64,000 nt of DNA from Hysterium pulicare CBS 123377 (taxonomy: Eukaryota; Ascomycota; Dothideomycetes; Hysteriales; Hysteriaceae), in assembly GCA_000467715.1 (NCBI GenBank), contig AJFK01000845.1, forward strand, positions 116,753 to 180,752. Reading direction: 5' to 3'. Below the pieces are notes generated by a model that worked only from the letters and a program-made list of their open reading frames with translations, ran no database searches and was not told the DNA's origin. A program made the translations under genes and the position numbers. Of this stretch, positions 34,720 to 45,311 are shown one piece after another. Every line of letters begins with the position of its first letter. Within the stretch, counting starts at the first letter, position 1.

Positions 34720-35270
34720 CTTTGTAGAGGGGGCTGTGCCTAGAGTATGATGCAAAGAAAAACTACGTAGGTAGAGTTGAATGGCGCTCAGAGGAGAAGG
34801 GCGAAAGGTGGAAGTCGGTGAGAAGTCCAGGGAACTCTAAGTCGTTACTCTAGCCTGCCAAATTCTAACCAGGCAGTTACGCAGTCAACTTCACCTGCAA
34901 AAAAAGGGCACTTGGCAGGAATACTGGAAATAAATGTATGTAGAAACTTTCTGCACTGCCATTGGCCATGATACTACCTAAGTAGAATATTATGAATCGT
35001 CCAGGAAGCAAGTAGAAGCCATTCATAAGAGTACATGATCCTCACTCCCATCCGTCGTCCACCCAGAAAAAAGCACGCCAACCACTTTCTGTTCGACGCC
35101 TTCGAAGAGATCTAGAGCGAAGAAGTAACCGCCGTAGTGATTACATCCACAAAGTAGTGAAAAGTGATGTGATGATGGTATGAGTAAAATAAAGGGAGAC
35201 ACGTCGTGACACATGAAATGGAAATAAGGGGAATCGAAGCGCCAAACGACTTTTGTACCGGTAAATGCGC
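34720..35270. other. Intergenic between F-box relic and Hsp90 3' end
   Basis: Holds the upstream region of the decayed F-box copy and the Hsp90 3' flank. No coding frame with a domain. Confidence 0.5.
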
Positions 35271-37430
35271 CTAGTCAACCTCTTCCATGGCGCTCTCGCC
35301 AGCAGCCTCTGCGGGAGCTCCCTCCTCGGCCTTCGCCTCCTCGGCGGTCTCAACATCCTCGTCGACGTTCAGACCGAGAGACACAAGCTTGTGAATGCGC
35401 TCAGCATACTGGACTGGCTCATCAATGGTGAAGCCTGAGACGAGAAGCGAAGTCTCGAAGAGCAAGAGTGTGATTGACTTGACTTGTCGGTCATCTTCAC
35501 CATCAGACTCGACCTTGCGCTTCAATTCCTTGATGATGGATGACTTGGGCGAGATCTCGAAGGTCTTCTTCGATGACATGTAAGAGCTCATCGAGGTGTC
35601 GCGGAGAGCCTGAGCCTTCATGATACGCTCCATGTTCGCTGACCAACCGAATTGACCAGTACGGATGGCACAAGGCGAGCCGACAAGCTTGTGGCTCACA
35701 ACGACCTTCTCGACCTTGTCTCCCAAGACATTCTTGAGGCTCTTGGCAAGACCTTCGTATTCCTTCTCCTCCGCTTCACGCTGCTTCTTCTCTTCATCGG
35801 TCTCCTCAAGCTCGAAGTCCTTGGTGATGTCGACAAGCTTCTTGCCATCGAATTCCTTGAGCTGAGTCATAGCATACTCATCGATTGGGTCAACGAGGAA
35901 CAGGACCTCGAAGCCCTTCTCCTTGAGTGAATCAAGGAAGGGAGACTTTTGCACTGCCTTGAGCGACTCGCCAGTGATGTAGTACATCTGTTTCTGGTGC
36001 TCTGGCATGCGAGTGACGTAGTCGGCAAGGGAGGTGGTATCCTCACCAGACTTGGTGGAGTGAAACCGGAGAAGTTTGGCAAGAGATTGGCGGTTCTGAG
36101 AATCCTCGTGGATACCAAGCTTGATGTTTTTGCTGAAAGCCTCATAGAACTTCTGGAATTGCTCGCGGTCCTCCGCGATTTCGTTGAAGAGCTCGAGTGT
36201 CTTCTTGACGATGTTCTTGCGGATGACTTTCATGATCTTGTTCTGCTGGAGAGTTTCACGAGACAAGTTGAGGGGAAGATCCTCAGAGTCGACAACACCT
36301 TTGACAAAGCTGAGCCATTCAGGAATGAGATCAGTGGCATCATCGGTGATGAAGACACGGCGAACGTAGAGCTTGATGTTGTTCTTTGTCTTCTTGGTCT
36401 CGAAGAGATCGAATGGAGCTCGCTTAGGGACGAAGAGGATGGCGCGGAATTCGAGTTGACCCTCAACGGAGAAGTGCTTGACGGCAAGGTGGTCTTCCCA
36501 GTCGTTTGAGAGAGACTTGTAAAAAGAGGCGTATTCCTCTTGAGAAATGTCCTGAGGGTTTCGTGTCCAGATTGGCTTGGTCTTGTTGAGCTCTTCCTCC
36601 TCAATCTTGGACTCCTTGACCTTCTTGGTCTTCTTCTTCTTTTCCTCTTCCTCGTCGTCGACCTCCTCGACCTTGGGCTTCTTATCGGCGTCTTCCTCCT
36701 TCTCCTCTGCGTCCTCATCCTCAACTTCCTTCTCGGTCTCCTTGAGAACGTGGAGGTAGATTGGGTATGAAATGAACTCGGAGTGCTTCTTGACGACCTC
36801 CTTGATCTTGCTCTCATTTAGGTAGTCTGTCTGCTCATCCTTGAGATAGAGAACGATCTTCGTACCGCGGCCGAGCTGCTCACCCTCGGTGTCTTGGGTG
36901 AGAGTGAACGTACCACCTGCACTTGACTCCCAAACATACTGCTCGTCATCGTTGTGTTTCGATACGACCGAAACGCGATCAGCAACGAGATATGCAGAGT
37001 AGAAACCGACACCGAATTGACCGATCATAGAGATATCGGCGCCAGCTGTGAGTGCCTCCATGAATTGTTTGGTACCGGATCGGGCAATTGTACCGAGGTT
37101 GTTGACCAAATCCTGCCGTAGCCATCAGCATCAAAACTTCTGGGAGAGTGAGAAAGCGAAGAAACTTACAGCCTTGGTCATACCAATACCGGTATCGCGA
37201 ATAGTAAGCGTCTTGTTCTCCTTGTCTGGAATGATATCGATGCGAAGATCCTTGCCGGATTCCAGCTTGCTAGGATCCGACAAAGCCTCATATCGAATCT
37301 TGTCGAGGGCATCGGAGGCATTGGAGATCAACTCTCGTAGGAAGATTTCCTTGTTCGAGTAAACTGTGTTGATGATGAGGCCCAGAAGCTGAGAAATCTC
37401 AGCCTGGAACTCGAAGGTTTCTGAGCCCAT
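35271..37430 (-). CDS. hsp90: Heat shock protein 90 (cytosolic Hsp90/Hsp82)
   Basis: The essential ATP-dependent chaperone that matures kinases, receptors and other clients in the cytosol. Two exons (37430-37170, 37112-35271) give 700 aa, the usual family length. The N-terminal GHKL ATPase domain shows [20 protein letters not shown] with the catalytic Glu, [13 protein letters not shown], and [16 protein letters not shown] charged acidic/Lys linker lies around residues 210-270. The middle domain carries the catalytic-loop Arg in [14 protein letters not shown]. The last five residues are MEEVD, the docking site for TPR co-chaperones, which marks it as cytosolic rather than ER or mitochondrial. 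The single intron falls at the conserved MTKA/DLVNN junction. Strong codon bias creates long antisense open frames, which are shadows. A candidate heat-shock element lies about 375 bp upstream. Confidence 0.98.
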
Positions 37431-39693
37431 TTTTGCGGTGGATGGAGGATGTAGTGAGATGACTGTGAATGGTTGTTAGCTTTAATGGGGTCTAATACAA
37501 TGAGATGAGTGACGATAGCAACGCCCAAAGTGTGTCTCAGGCGGGATGGAAACAGGCGAAAAGCACGTATGAAGTCCAATGCAGTTGCTCAATTCTCAAA
37601 TGAGGCTGACAATGGCTTTTGGGGTAGAACTTACTGGGTGGATGATGCGAAGTGGTGTTTTCTGCGAAAAGGCTCTTTGATTAGAGAGAGCTCGAAGCAG
37701 TGGTCGTCGGAAGAGCAAGAGTAGGTGGGTGAGCAATCAGTTGTTGGAGGATGAGGAAGCGGGCGAAGTTTTGAAGCTCAAATACTCTTCCAGAGCTAGG
37801 CTCGCAGAAGATTCTAGCAGCTGCCGGAAATACTGCGGCCTGTACTTGCAGCCAATCAGCTACGCCAGCCTTGCTCACCGCCTTACGCACAAACTTCTGC
37901 ATAGCAACCGCTCCGCCCTCTGTGCGCCTTTAGCACAGGTCTGCCATATCCCGTACTGTCTCATCTACTACACCATACATGTCGTCCATATGGCTTTGGC
38001 AGCATGGCTGACCGACGAGTGGTCTCTCTCCGTGATATTCTTGCAACTCTTCTATTTCGTCGATTGTCGTTGTGCGCGTATCAGCCTTGCTCAGCCTCCA
38101 TAGATGCCTGGATGCCTGCAGCATGCCGCAACCAAACAGAGCTCAGGCTTCCGTGACCAAGCCTCTCGTGCGTTAAACGAAGCGCAATGAGAGCTCCCAG
38201 TGAATCCTAGCATCGACGAACCTGCAGCTCTCTGCTCTCCGTCGAAGTAGCCGCCCCCTTCGATCTCGACTGTAGTCCAACGACCGACTTGACCGACCGA
38301 CCATTATGATCGTAAAGCCTCATTCCACTCCTTGCGTGCCAGTAATATCACTTCGAGGCTCGACTACTAGGTTCCGTGCCCATAGCAACTCTAAGATCCT
38401 TCAGCCTCACACATCAGTGGCATTCGTCATGTATAGATCAGCACATCTGTGTCGCTTCTTCGCAGGGCCATGAAGCTCGTCACTTCGACTACAGACATCG
38501 CTCCTTTTTTCCCCTCGGCAGCCCGACTGTGATATTGAACGCTTCGCATTGGGCAGGAACGGGACATTCTTCGAAATGAATCCAGAGAGATGGAAGCATT
38601 GCTGACATCGATATGGTATTCGAAAAACCTCAAAACGGTTACGAAACTAACGTGCTCTAAAAAGTCAGACTAAATGATCGGACCGGCGAGAGAAAGAATC
38701 TGCTTGGGGGGAAGGAATCGACGCATCTGTGAGCTTACTCACTTTTATGGTCACAGTCAGAAGCCGTGGCAGGTACAAGTTCCCAAGATGAGGAGATAGG
38801 CTGCAGTGGTATAGTCCTTACAAGATAGGATCTACTAAGTACGTCAATGTTAAACAATAATACGCCAGATATACTTTTTGCCGGACCTGTTTCAAAGCTG
38901 GTTTCAAAAACCTTTCCCTTCTACTCGTGAACTTCGATTTGCAACTTCACAGATGGGGAAAAAGATCGAAGACCCAGTGTTTCAATAGCAGACAGCGATT
39001 ATCTGATTATTGGTCTAGCTGGATTATATTGCAGTATTATCCTCAAATGGTTTGCGAACCCTCAACTATACCGAATTGCTCCGGATGAAGTGCTGACTGC
39101 TCCAAGCAACATCCACTTCCAGCATTCTCCGCGTCAAGCCTGCACCCCACAATGACACTCTCCACATCTTCTCTGTTACACCGATCGATCTGGAAACGCC
39201 GGTATTTGTAACGGTTTATCAATATTGATGCGCAGAAACGAATGGCTGTCCATGCCCAACTTAAACCAGACGTCTGCGTCGGTGGACGGTAAAATTCCCG
39301 TTCTGCCGGATAGATTGGTTATCATATAAATGAGCGCTTGAGGAAAGCCTTCCACTTGCAACGGCCTTACAGAGCCCAGGAACTGGTTTGCTAATATGCT
39401 CAACTCAGTAATTCCCGGATGCACACACATTGCCATCTGCCAGAGTTAGCCACCATGCAAGTCCTCTGAACATAGTGCGGAGTGACCAAGCGAGCAAGCC
39501 CATCTATCATGCCCCCTACGTCGAATTCTCCGATATGAAGTTTTAATATATCCAAATCAGGTAGGCTTGTCTATGATGGTGGCCGCATGACAAAACCATG
39601 CAGCATGGAAAACATTTAAAAAACCAGCACACGGCCTCTTGTCTTTGTCTGTCCAGTTATATCCGGGTTTTCGTTGCATTCGCTCATCAAACC
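37431..39693. other. Intergenic between Hsp90 and LPMO promoters
   Basis: A divergent 2.3-kb region. It contains both promoters; a 124-codon plus-strand frame near 37.73 kb overlaps the Hsp90 promoter and shows no domain. A TTTAAA box occurs about 80 bp before the LPMO start. Confidence 0.5.
37806..37820. promoter_or_regulatory. Candidate heat-shock element
   Basis: AGAAGATTCTAGC gives two perfect alternating units (GAA, TTC) and one imperfect third unit at the correct 5-bp spacing, upstream of Hsp90. The match is short and could be chance. Confidence 0.3.
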
Positions 39694-40666
39694 ATGAAGT
39701 CCTTCGTTGTTTCTGTCGCTTCGGCGCTTGCTGTCGTCCAGCAGGTTGCTGCTCATGCCATCTTTCAAGATCTGTGGGTGGACGGTGTAGACAAGATATG
39801 TACCCGCCAGGCTATTATTCTCAGCGTTTGCTAACATACTCTTTGCACAGCACTACATGCGCTCGGGTGCCAACATCCAACACTCCAGTCACGAACGTAG
39901 GATCCACCGATGTCCGATGCAATGCAGGCACAAAGCCCGCTGCAGCAAAGTGTGCAGTCCCAGCAGGCTCAACTGTGTCCGTTGAAATGCACCAAGTAAG
40001 GACCTCAAGATCTTTTCTGAGCGCAAGCTCTAATGCATAATTAGCAACCCGGAGACCGAAGCTGCAAGAACGAAGCCATTGGTGGAGCTCACTACGGACC
40101 CGTTATCGTCTACATGACGAAAGTCGATGACTCTTCGACCGCAGACGGCTCGACCGGCTGGTTCAAGGTCTTCGAGGATGGCTGGTCCGCTGGCAAAGGT
40201 GGATCAGGAGACAACGACAACTGGGGCACCAAGGATTTGAACAGCTGCTGTGGAAAGATGGACGTCAAGATCCCTTCGGACATTCCGGCTGGTGATTACC
40301 TTCTCCGCGCCGAGGTCATCGCATTGCACACTGCCAGCTCCGCTGGTGGAGCTCAGCTGTACATGAGCTGCTGTATGTTTTCTTCCTTGCGATCCGGCTT
40401 ATTTCCGTGTGACATCGGCCATTGAATGAATACTAATCTCCCGCATAGATCAACTCACTGTATCAGGAGGCGGCAATGCCAGTCCCGCTACTGTCAAATT
40501 CCCAGGCGCATACAAGTCCTCCGACCCTGGAATCAAGATTAATATCCACGCAGCTATATCATCGTATACGGTTCCTGGACCCGCAGTCTATAGCGGAGGT
40601 ACCACCAAGGTTGCAGGCAGCGGCTGCCCTAATAAGCGCAGTGTTGCACTGATGTTCAATGCGTAA
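39694..40666 (+). CDS. AA9 lytic polysaccharide monooxygenase, secreted
   Basis: A secreted copper enzyme that oxidatively cleaves cellulose or related glycans. Best model: four exons, 39694-39795, 39849-39995, 40045-40372 and 40449-40666, 264 aa. A 20-residue signal peptide (MKSFVVSVASALAVVQQVAA) leaves His21 as the N-terminal copper ligand. The second His of the brace is His99 in AIGGAHYGPVIVYM, and the axial Tyr is in AQLYMSCYQL. Other family blocks are QPGDRSCKNEA, WGTKDLNSCCGK and AGDYLLRAEVIALH. There is no carbohydrate-binding module; the protein ends soon after the catalytic domain. Intron 1 is abnormal: homology and frame require AT-AC borders (see separate entry). Introns 2 and 3 are GT-AG. 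A 20-bp palindrome lies in the 3' region shared with the convergent acyl-CoA dehydrogenase. Confidence 0.92.
39796..39848 (+). other. Probable AT-AC intron in the LPMO gene
   Basis: A 53-nt intron beginning ATATGT and ending TTTGCAC, with a good fungal branch point TTGCTAAC 14 nt before the end. Removing exactly these bases joins VDGVDK to STTCARVP in phase 0, matching AA9 relatives as I know them. No GT-AG pair keeps both frame and the conserved WVDGVDK segment; the only in-frame one (GT at 39774 to AG at 39850) deletes it. The 5' end is the usual GTATGT with the first G changed to A, so a U2-type AT-AC intron is more likely than U12. Confidence 0.6.
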
Positions 40667-40814
40667 GACACATCATCACAGCCTGAACGGAGTGCAACGC
40701 ATCTGTTACGGACCGCTTACAACGTAAAGAAACTTTAAGAGTCTCTATCTATTGTTAGCATATGCATGTATTTAATTATAACCTCTATGTTGCCTATGCC
40801 TAGCATCATCCCAC

Positions 40815-40834
40815 AATCACTTATATAAGTGATT
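40815..40834. repeat. 20-bp perfect palindrome between convergent genes
   Basis: AATCACTTATATAAGTGATT reads the same on both strands. It lies between the LPMO stop (40666) and the acyl-CoA dehydrogenase stop (40927). It may mark 3'-end or regulatory structure; function unknown. Confidence 0.5.
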
Positions 40835-40926
40835 GACGAAAATCACCACAGGTTCTCATGGATTTTCCCCTAAGATATGTGCTGTGGCGAAGTAACGAAA
40901 TCGTTTAGCCATACTTGTCCTTACAT

Positions 40927-42443
40927 CTACAACCTCGCACAAGGCCCCGTCTCCTTCGTACCATACTTCCTAAACAAAGCATCTGTAGCATCCATTTGTT
41001 TCTGGATCAAATCCCTCGCCCCTACAGCCTTCTTGTTCTCTCTCCTTCCTAGCTGCTCCAAGTGCGCCTCATCCGGTCCATCTGCAATTCTCACTGTCCG
41101 AACCTGAGCCCACATGTATGCCAGTGGCGTATCCTGACAAACACCTTGAGCGCCGTATATCTGCACCGCTCTATCAATAACATCCAGTGCCATGTTGGGG
41201 ACTAGGATCTTGGCCTGCGCTATTTCTACTAGTGCTTGCTTCGCATTTCCGAAGTCAATGGCTGCTGCGGCATTCAGGACGATGAGGCGGGCAGCATCAA
41301 TCTCAATACGGGATTTAGCGATCCATTGTAGAATGACACCTTGTTGCGAGAGAAGCTTGCCAAACGGCTTTTTGTGCTCAGCATTGGCTCGAGTGAGCAG
41401 CCATTTGAGGGCTTCTTCCGCCTGGGCGACGTAGTTAGCGATGCCCCTTCTTCTACTGTCTAGACGGAGAAACACTTACTGCACCAATTGACCTCATAGC
41501 GTGATGTATACGGCCCGGTCCCATACGTCCTTGCATCACCTCAAATCCCCTCCCGTCACCAAGTATGATATTCGAAGCCGGGACACGTACGTCTTTGAAG
41601 ATGAGATGGGCATGGCCATGGGGTGCGTCGTCGTACCCGTACACTGAAAGCATGCGCTTTGACGTAATTCCTGGCGTGTTGGACGGAACAAGAATGATTG
41701 ACTGTTGCTTGTACTTGTCTGGGTTGTTAGGATCTGTTTTGCCAAGGACAATGTACAATTTTGCGCGAGGGTCGCCGGCGCCAGATATCCACCATTTCTG
41801 TACGATAGATGTGTAAGATGGCCTCTTGTAAAGCTGACACGATTGGGACTAACCTGCCCATTAAGCACGTATGAGTCCCCATGCCTCTGTATGCTCAACT
41901 GCACATTCGTCGCGTCGCTAGACGCAACGTTTGGCTCTGTCATAACATAACAGGACCTAATTTCTCCCCTGAGAAGGGGCTCTAGCCATTGCTTCTTCTG
42001 CTCTTCGCTTCCATACTTGGCCAGAACCTCCATATTCCCAGTATCAGGAGCCGAGTTATTCGTTGCTTCAGACGCCACTCTCGACCTCCCAAATTGTTCG
42101 CACATCAACCCGTACTCCAGATTCGTGAAACCGGCGCCTTCTTTGTAGTGGCCCTTCGCCAGAAACATGTTCCACAATCCGAGGCTCTTAGCTTTCGCCT
42201 TTAGGTCGTCCATGATGGGTGGATAGCCCCATCTTTGCGAGCCCTCCCCCAATTGAGCAGTGTATACGGGATCAGCGGGGATGCATTCTTCGTTTACAAA
42301 CTTCTCGACCTATGTTCAGATGTCAGAAACGAACGCGTTAAGGATGTGACTTGGGAAAGGCGCACTATATCCAGAGTCTTACGTGCTCGGTCACTGACCA
42401 AGCCTCTCACAATTGGCGGAATCCTCTCTGAAGCCGTCGGCAT
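40927..42443 (-). CDS. Acyl-CoA dehydrogenase, ACAD10/11-like, with PTS1
   Basis: A flavoenzyme introducing the trans-2 double bond into acyl-CoA. Four exons, all phase 0: 42443-42366, 42309-41854, 41797-41480 and 41421-40927, giving 448 aa. The N-terminal helical part includes [14 protein letters not shown]. The substrate/FAD segment is [17 protein letters not shown], followed by [40 protein letters not shown] and [14 protein letters not shown] are typical of the ACAD10/11-like fungal branch. The C-terminal helices contain [14 protein letters not shown] and [17 protein letters not shown]. The last three residues, ARL, are a type 1 peroxisomal targeting signal, which argues for peroxisomal rather than mitochondrial action. 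It is convergent with the LPMO gene. Confidence 0.9.
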
Positions 42444-42940
42444 GATGGTTCGAAATGTATTCGGCTGGGGCTGATAAGGATAATGGTTGTAGTCCTAGAT
42501 CTGGTCCAAATATAAGGGAAATGCAATCTACACTCCATGAAGAAGTGCGCGACTCGCGATCCATTGTAGACAGCATGTTGCCTCGGCTCTGCTAAGGTTG
42601 CCCGAGTGAGAGGTACGGGTGGTGGTGATAGCGGGAGAGAGGCTACCGGTTTCCGGTCGGTCCACCAAATGCACCCCGCGTTTAGGGTCTCTGCCCGACT
42701 TGTACGGAGCATGCGGGCGCAACGTCCTGCGCTTACACCTCCAGAGTTCGGTCACTTCATGTAAAGTGCGACAAAGGGCAATGTGGTCTCGATACTACAT
42801 TCAGTTTTGAGGAACATTAAGTCGGCTAATAAGGCAGCCAAAGCCCAAACAACTCCATCTCATTCTCTCCCCTCGACAAGTGTACCAAGTGCAGGATTCC
42901 ATCCAAACAATTCGTTTCCAGAGTCTATCATCATCTCTAA
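42444..42940. other. Promoter interval of the acyl-CoA dehydrogenase
   Basis: About 500 bp between the dehydrogenase start and the 3' end of the upstream 2EXR-like gene, both on the minus strand. No domain-bearing frame. Confidence 0.45.
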
Positions 42941-44581
42941 TCAGTCGTCGAAGTTGAATTTGTATTTCTTGAAGATATCTTGGGGATTCTCGGTGTGCCG
43001 TCGTCGATGTGGATCAAAGAGCACCTTCACACCCCAAAAGCCGCATCTCGGGTCGCATTGGCACAACGGAGGTCTGTACATAAGTTAGCTATAATGTTTA
43101 TTAGCTCGCAGATGTATAGAGCTTACAACTGAGCCACCGGCGTTTCTTCGATGCTTCGTGTGTTGATCAAGTGGTGTTTGCCGTTCCTCTCGTCTTCCAA
43201 GATATTCTCCCACTTCTCTACTACACTGTTCTTGATATAGCCCTCAAAGTATACGTTTGGAATATGCTGGATGTGTGGTTTAGCGAAGGAGAGAATCCAG
43301 TCGGCCAGAATCTTTTGGCATGACCAAGCCCTGTCCCATGCAGCACCGGCTCTGTCCCCGAGATGAATTGTCCAAGGATCCGTCAAAGGATCCCAGATGG
43401 TCGAACGAAATTTCAAGCCTAGACGCTTGAGTTGAGGCAGATTTTGACGCGAAAGCATGGTTGCCATAGGAGGGGAAGTCGTGAGGACATCGTCCTTCCA
43501 GGGCTCTAGGCTCACACCAAAAAAGGCGATGTAGTCGTAGTTGTCGAAGTTAAGCCCAATATGAGTAAGAGCTTTTGCGGGGAGAAGGTCAATCCTCCGA
43601 CACGTTCTCTCGAAAGAGTTGATTCCTTGAAAGCTTTGACGTGTTCCAGGACCCCATGCTACTGCCAAAGCCTCGTGCCGTGTTTGCTTGTTGAGCATGA
43701 CAACGGCAACATTCGGTGCCCTGACTTCATCTTCTGGTGAGTGTGTGCATTCGAGGACTAGATCATGTTCAATTAGCATCCTCATTCCCAAGATACCACT
43801 TTCTTTACCGCCAGCCTACAAAGCCAATTCAGACTCTGGGAGGGGTATGAAAGCAAGTTGCCGTCCTTAACGTTAGTTGGAAAAATAGTATATATGGAAT
43901 ACAATCTTTCCAGACTTATACCGCCAAAGGAGTTCACAGTACGACGAATATTGACACCCACCGTGGAGTAGGTGGATATCTTGGTAGCTATGGAAAGTCT
44001 CTTACCTGCTTCAGGGGCTTCGGGTATCCATCCGTAGCCTAGTGAGATAACTGTTCTTGTCTCATTGCCTCCGGCAGCATTTGGGTCATCACTGACTATT
44101 CGCCGTCCAAGCAGATTGGAGAATCTAACCAACCAAGCAGGATCAAGTGCGAGATCTCCCGGGACTCTGAGCCCTTTCGTAATTTCAATCTCTTTCACGT
44201 GGGGATATATATCCAAACTGAGTGCATGTTCGTAAATCGTCAAGCGCAGCTCTTTGGGTAGATCGAGAAAGCTGAATTGCCTTCCATTATGGCGCCACCA
44301 GTTCCATTGCGTGACAAAACCTTGTTCGCCAACGTGCTTCGGTTTCGGGCGTTGATCCAACCATTGGCGAATCGGGATCCAGTTTTGGCTGTCCTTGATG
44401 AAAGGCTGTTCGTAATCGTAGCCGCGTTTGTTTTTCGAGACTAGGACCGGGACAGTGATGGTCTGACGGCCTGGATTGACTGGTGTACGGTCAGTCGAGG
44501 CAGTATATGGGCAGCTGGGATTGAATCCATACGGCGTTCCACGAAAGTGAAAAAGTCGATGAAAGTGTTTTCTGGACCCAT
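42941..44581 (-). CDS. 2EXR-like fungal protein, one internal splice unresolved
   Basis: A member of the large, uncharacterised fungal families that begin FSFLDLPKELRLTIYEHAL (2EXR/F-box-like). Exon 1 is 44581-44533 (MGPENTFIDFF...). It joins 44479 through an intron with CTGAC branch point, giving NPGRQTITVPVL then the leucine-rich domain. The second half holds VVMLNKQTRHEALAVAW, another family signature, then an alpha/beta stretch (LPAKALTHIGLNFDNYDY, LPQLKRLGLKF). A last exon 43073-42941 ends CQCDPRCGFWGVKVLF. The exon join between about 44000 and 43750 is ambiguous: several GT-AG pairs work, and the DNA there resembles a second segment at 44650. Function is unknown; relatives are usually of low expression and highly expanded. 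Confidence 0.7.
43801..43915. repeat. Intron-like duplicated segment, copy 1
   Basis: Read on the minus strand it starts near a GTATAAG donor-like site, contains GGCAACTTGCTT, and ends TTTGTAG followed by GCTGGCGGTAAAGAA. The segment at 44650-44745 has the same order of blocks. It lies within the unresolved splice region of the 2EXR-like gene. Confidence 0.5.
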
Positions 44582-44649
44582 GTTAGCCACTGCAATCCAC
44601 GCGGGTGTCATATTTATCATTTTGGGAGGGAGTTTCTGCGTGTACCAAC

Positions 44650-44745
44650 TTCTTTACCACCAGTCTACAAATATGACGTCGACTCGGTACGGCATCGAAG
44701 CAAGTTGCCCTCTTTAAGATGATCTGGAAAGTAGCATAAGAAGTA
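44650..44745. repeat. Intron-like duplicated segment, copy 2
   Basis: Read on the minus strand: GTAAGTCATAC donor, then GGCAACTTGCTT, then TTTGTAG followed by ACTGGTGGTAAAGAA. It is similar to 43801-43915 by eye, with divergence between the shared blocks. Either a tandem gene-fragment duplication or an introner-like element. Confidence 0.5.
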
Positions 44746-44928
44746 TGACTTACCCTTGACCTCGGATGAAAGACATTTGTACTCTGGAAGAGTAGCGACG
44801 CGGACCCAAGTATCAGCCACGAAGTCGTTGAAGTTTGCTGTCTTCCGCCGATTGATGAGCGCGACAAGCGTTGCCAGAAGTTGGGCGCGTCTGCGGTCGC
44901 CCACGACAGGCGCTTTCAGAGGGGACAT
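44665..44928 (-). CDS. Small hypothetical ORF upstream of the 2EXR-like gene
   Basis: An ATG at 44928 opens MSPLKAPVVGDRRRAQLLAT, then a helical, charged stretch to TWVRVATLPEYKCLSSEVKG. A strong GTAAGT donor follows, so the coding part may end or splice near 44760; the frame as it stands stops at 44665. No domain recognised. It may be an exon of a longer gene, or a fragment of a tandem duplicate, since the DNA after the donor resembles part of the neighbouring 2EXR-like gene. The rest of 44929-45311 shows no supported gene. Confidence 0.25.
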   Translation of the reverse strand: MSPLKAPVVGDRRRAQLLATLVALINRRKTANFNDFVADTWVRVATLPEYKCLSSEVKGKSYFLCYFPDHLKEGNLLRCRTESTSYL

Positions 44929-45311
44929 GAGAAGGCTGGTAAACGGGACAACATTAGAAGACTTGCTGCGAGTGAAATCCTTTGAATTCGTCGGGCAGGA
45001 CGCCAAAAGATTTACTTACGCTCAGCTGGAGTGATTGTCGGTCAGGCACGTGAAACGCTGTCTAGAAAGAGAAGGAGCATTTGCCCAATGAGCCAGACCT
45101 CGTCTTGAAACCTAGTGAAGCCGCTCTTTTATTCTCTGGCATGCGATTGAGAAAGACATGACAACCACGAAGGAGGAGACCTCGATTTGATGATCGAGAG
45201 CTGATCCTAAAGCCACGGTAGATTGAAAGAAAACGATACGGACTAGAGACTTGCTTGCGCCTAGATACCGCTTACTTGGCCTCTTCACCGGCTTTTCCTT
45301 CAGCGCCTTCA

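Noticed and set aside
35949-36509. 186-codon plus-strand frame inside hsp90
   Set aside because: Antisense shadow of a highly biased gene; no domain, and the minus strand is clearly Hsp90.
37729-38103. 124-codon plus-strand frame next to hsp90
   Set aside because: Lies in the Hsp90 promoter, with no domain and no splice support.
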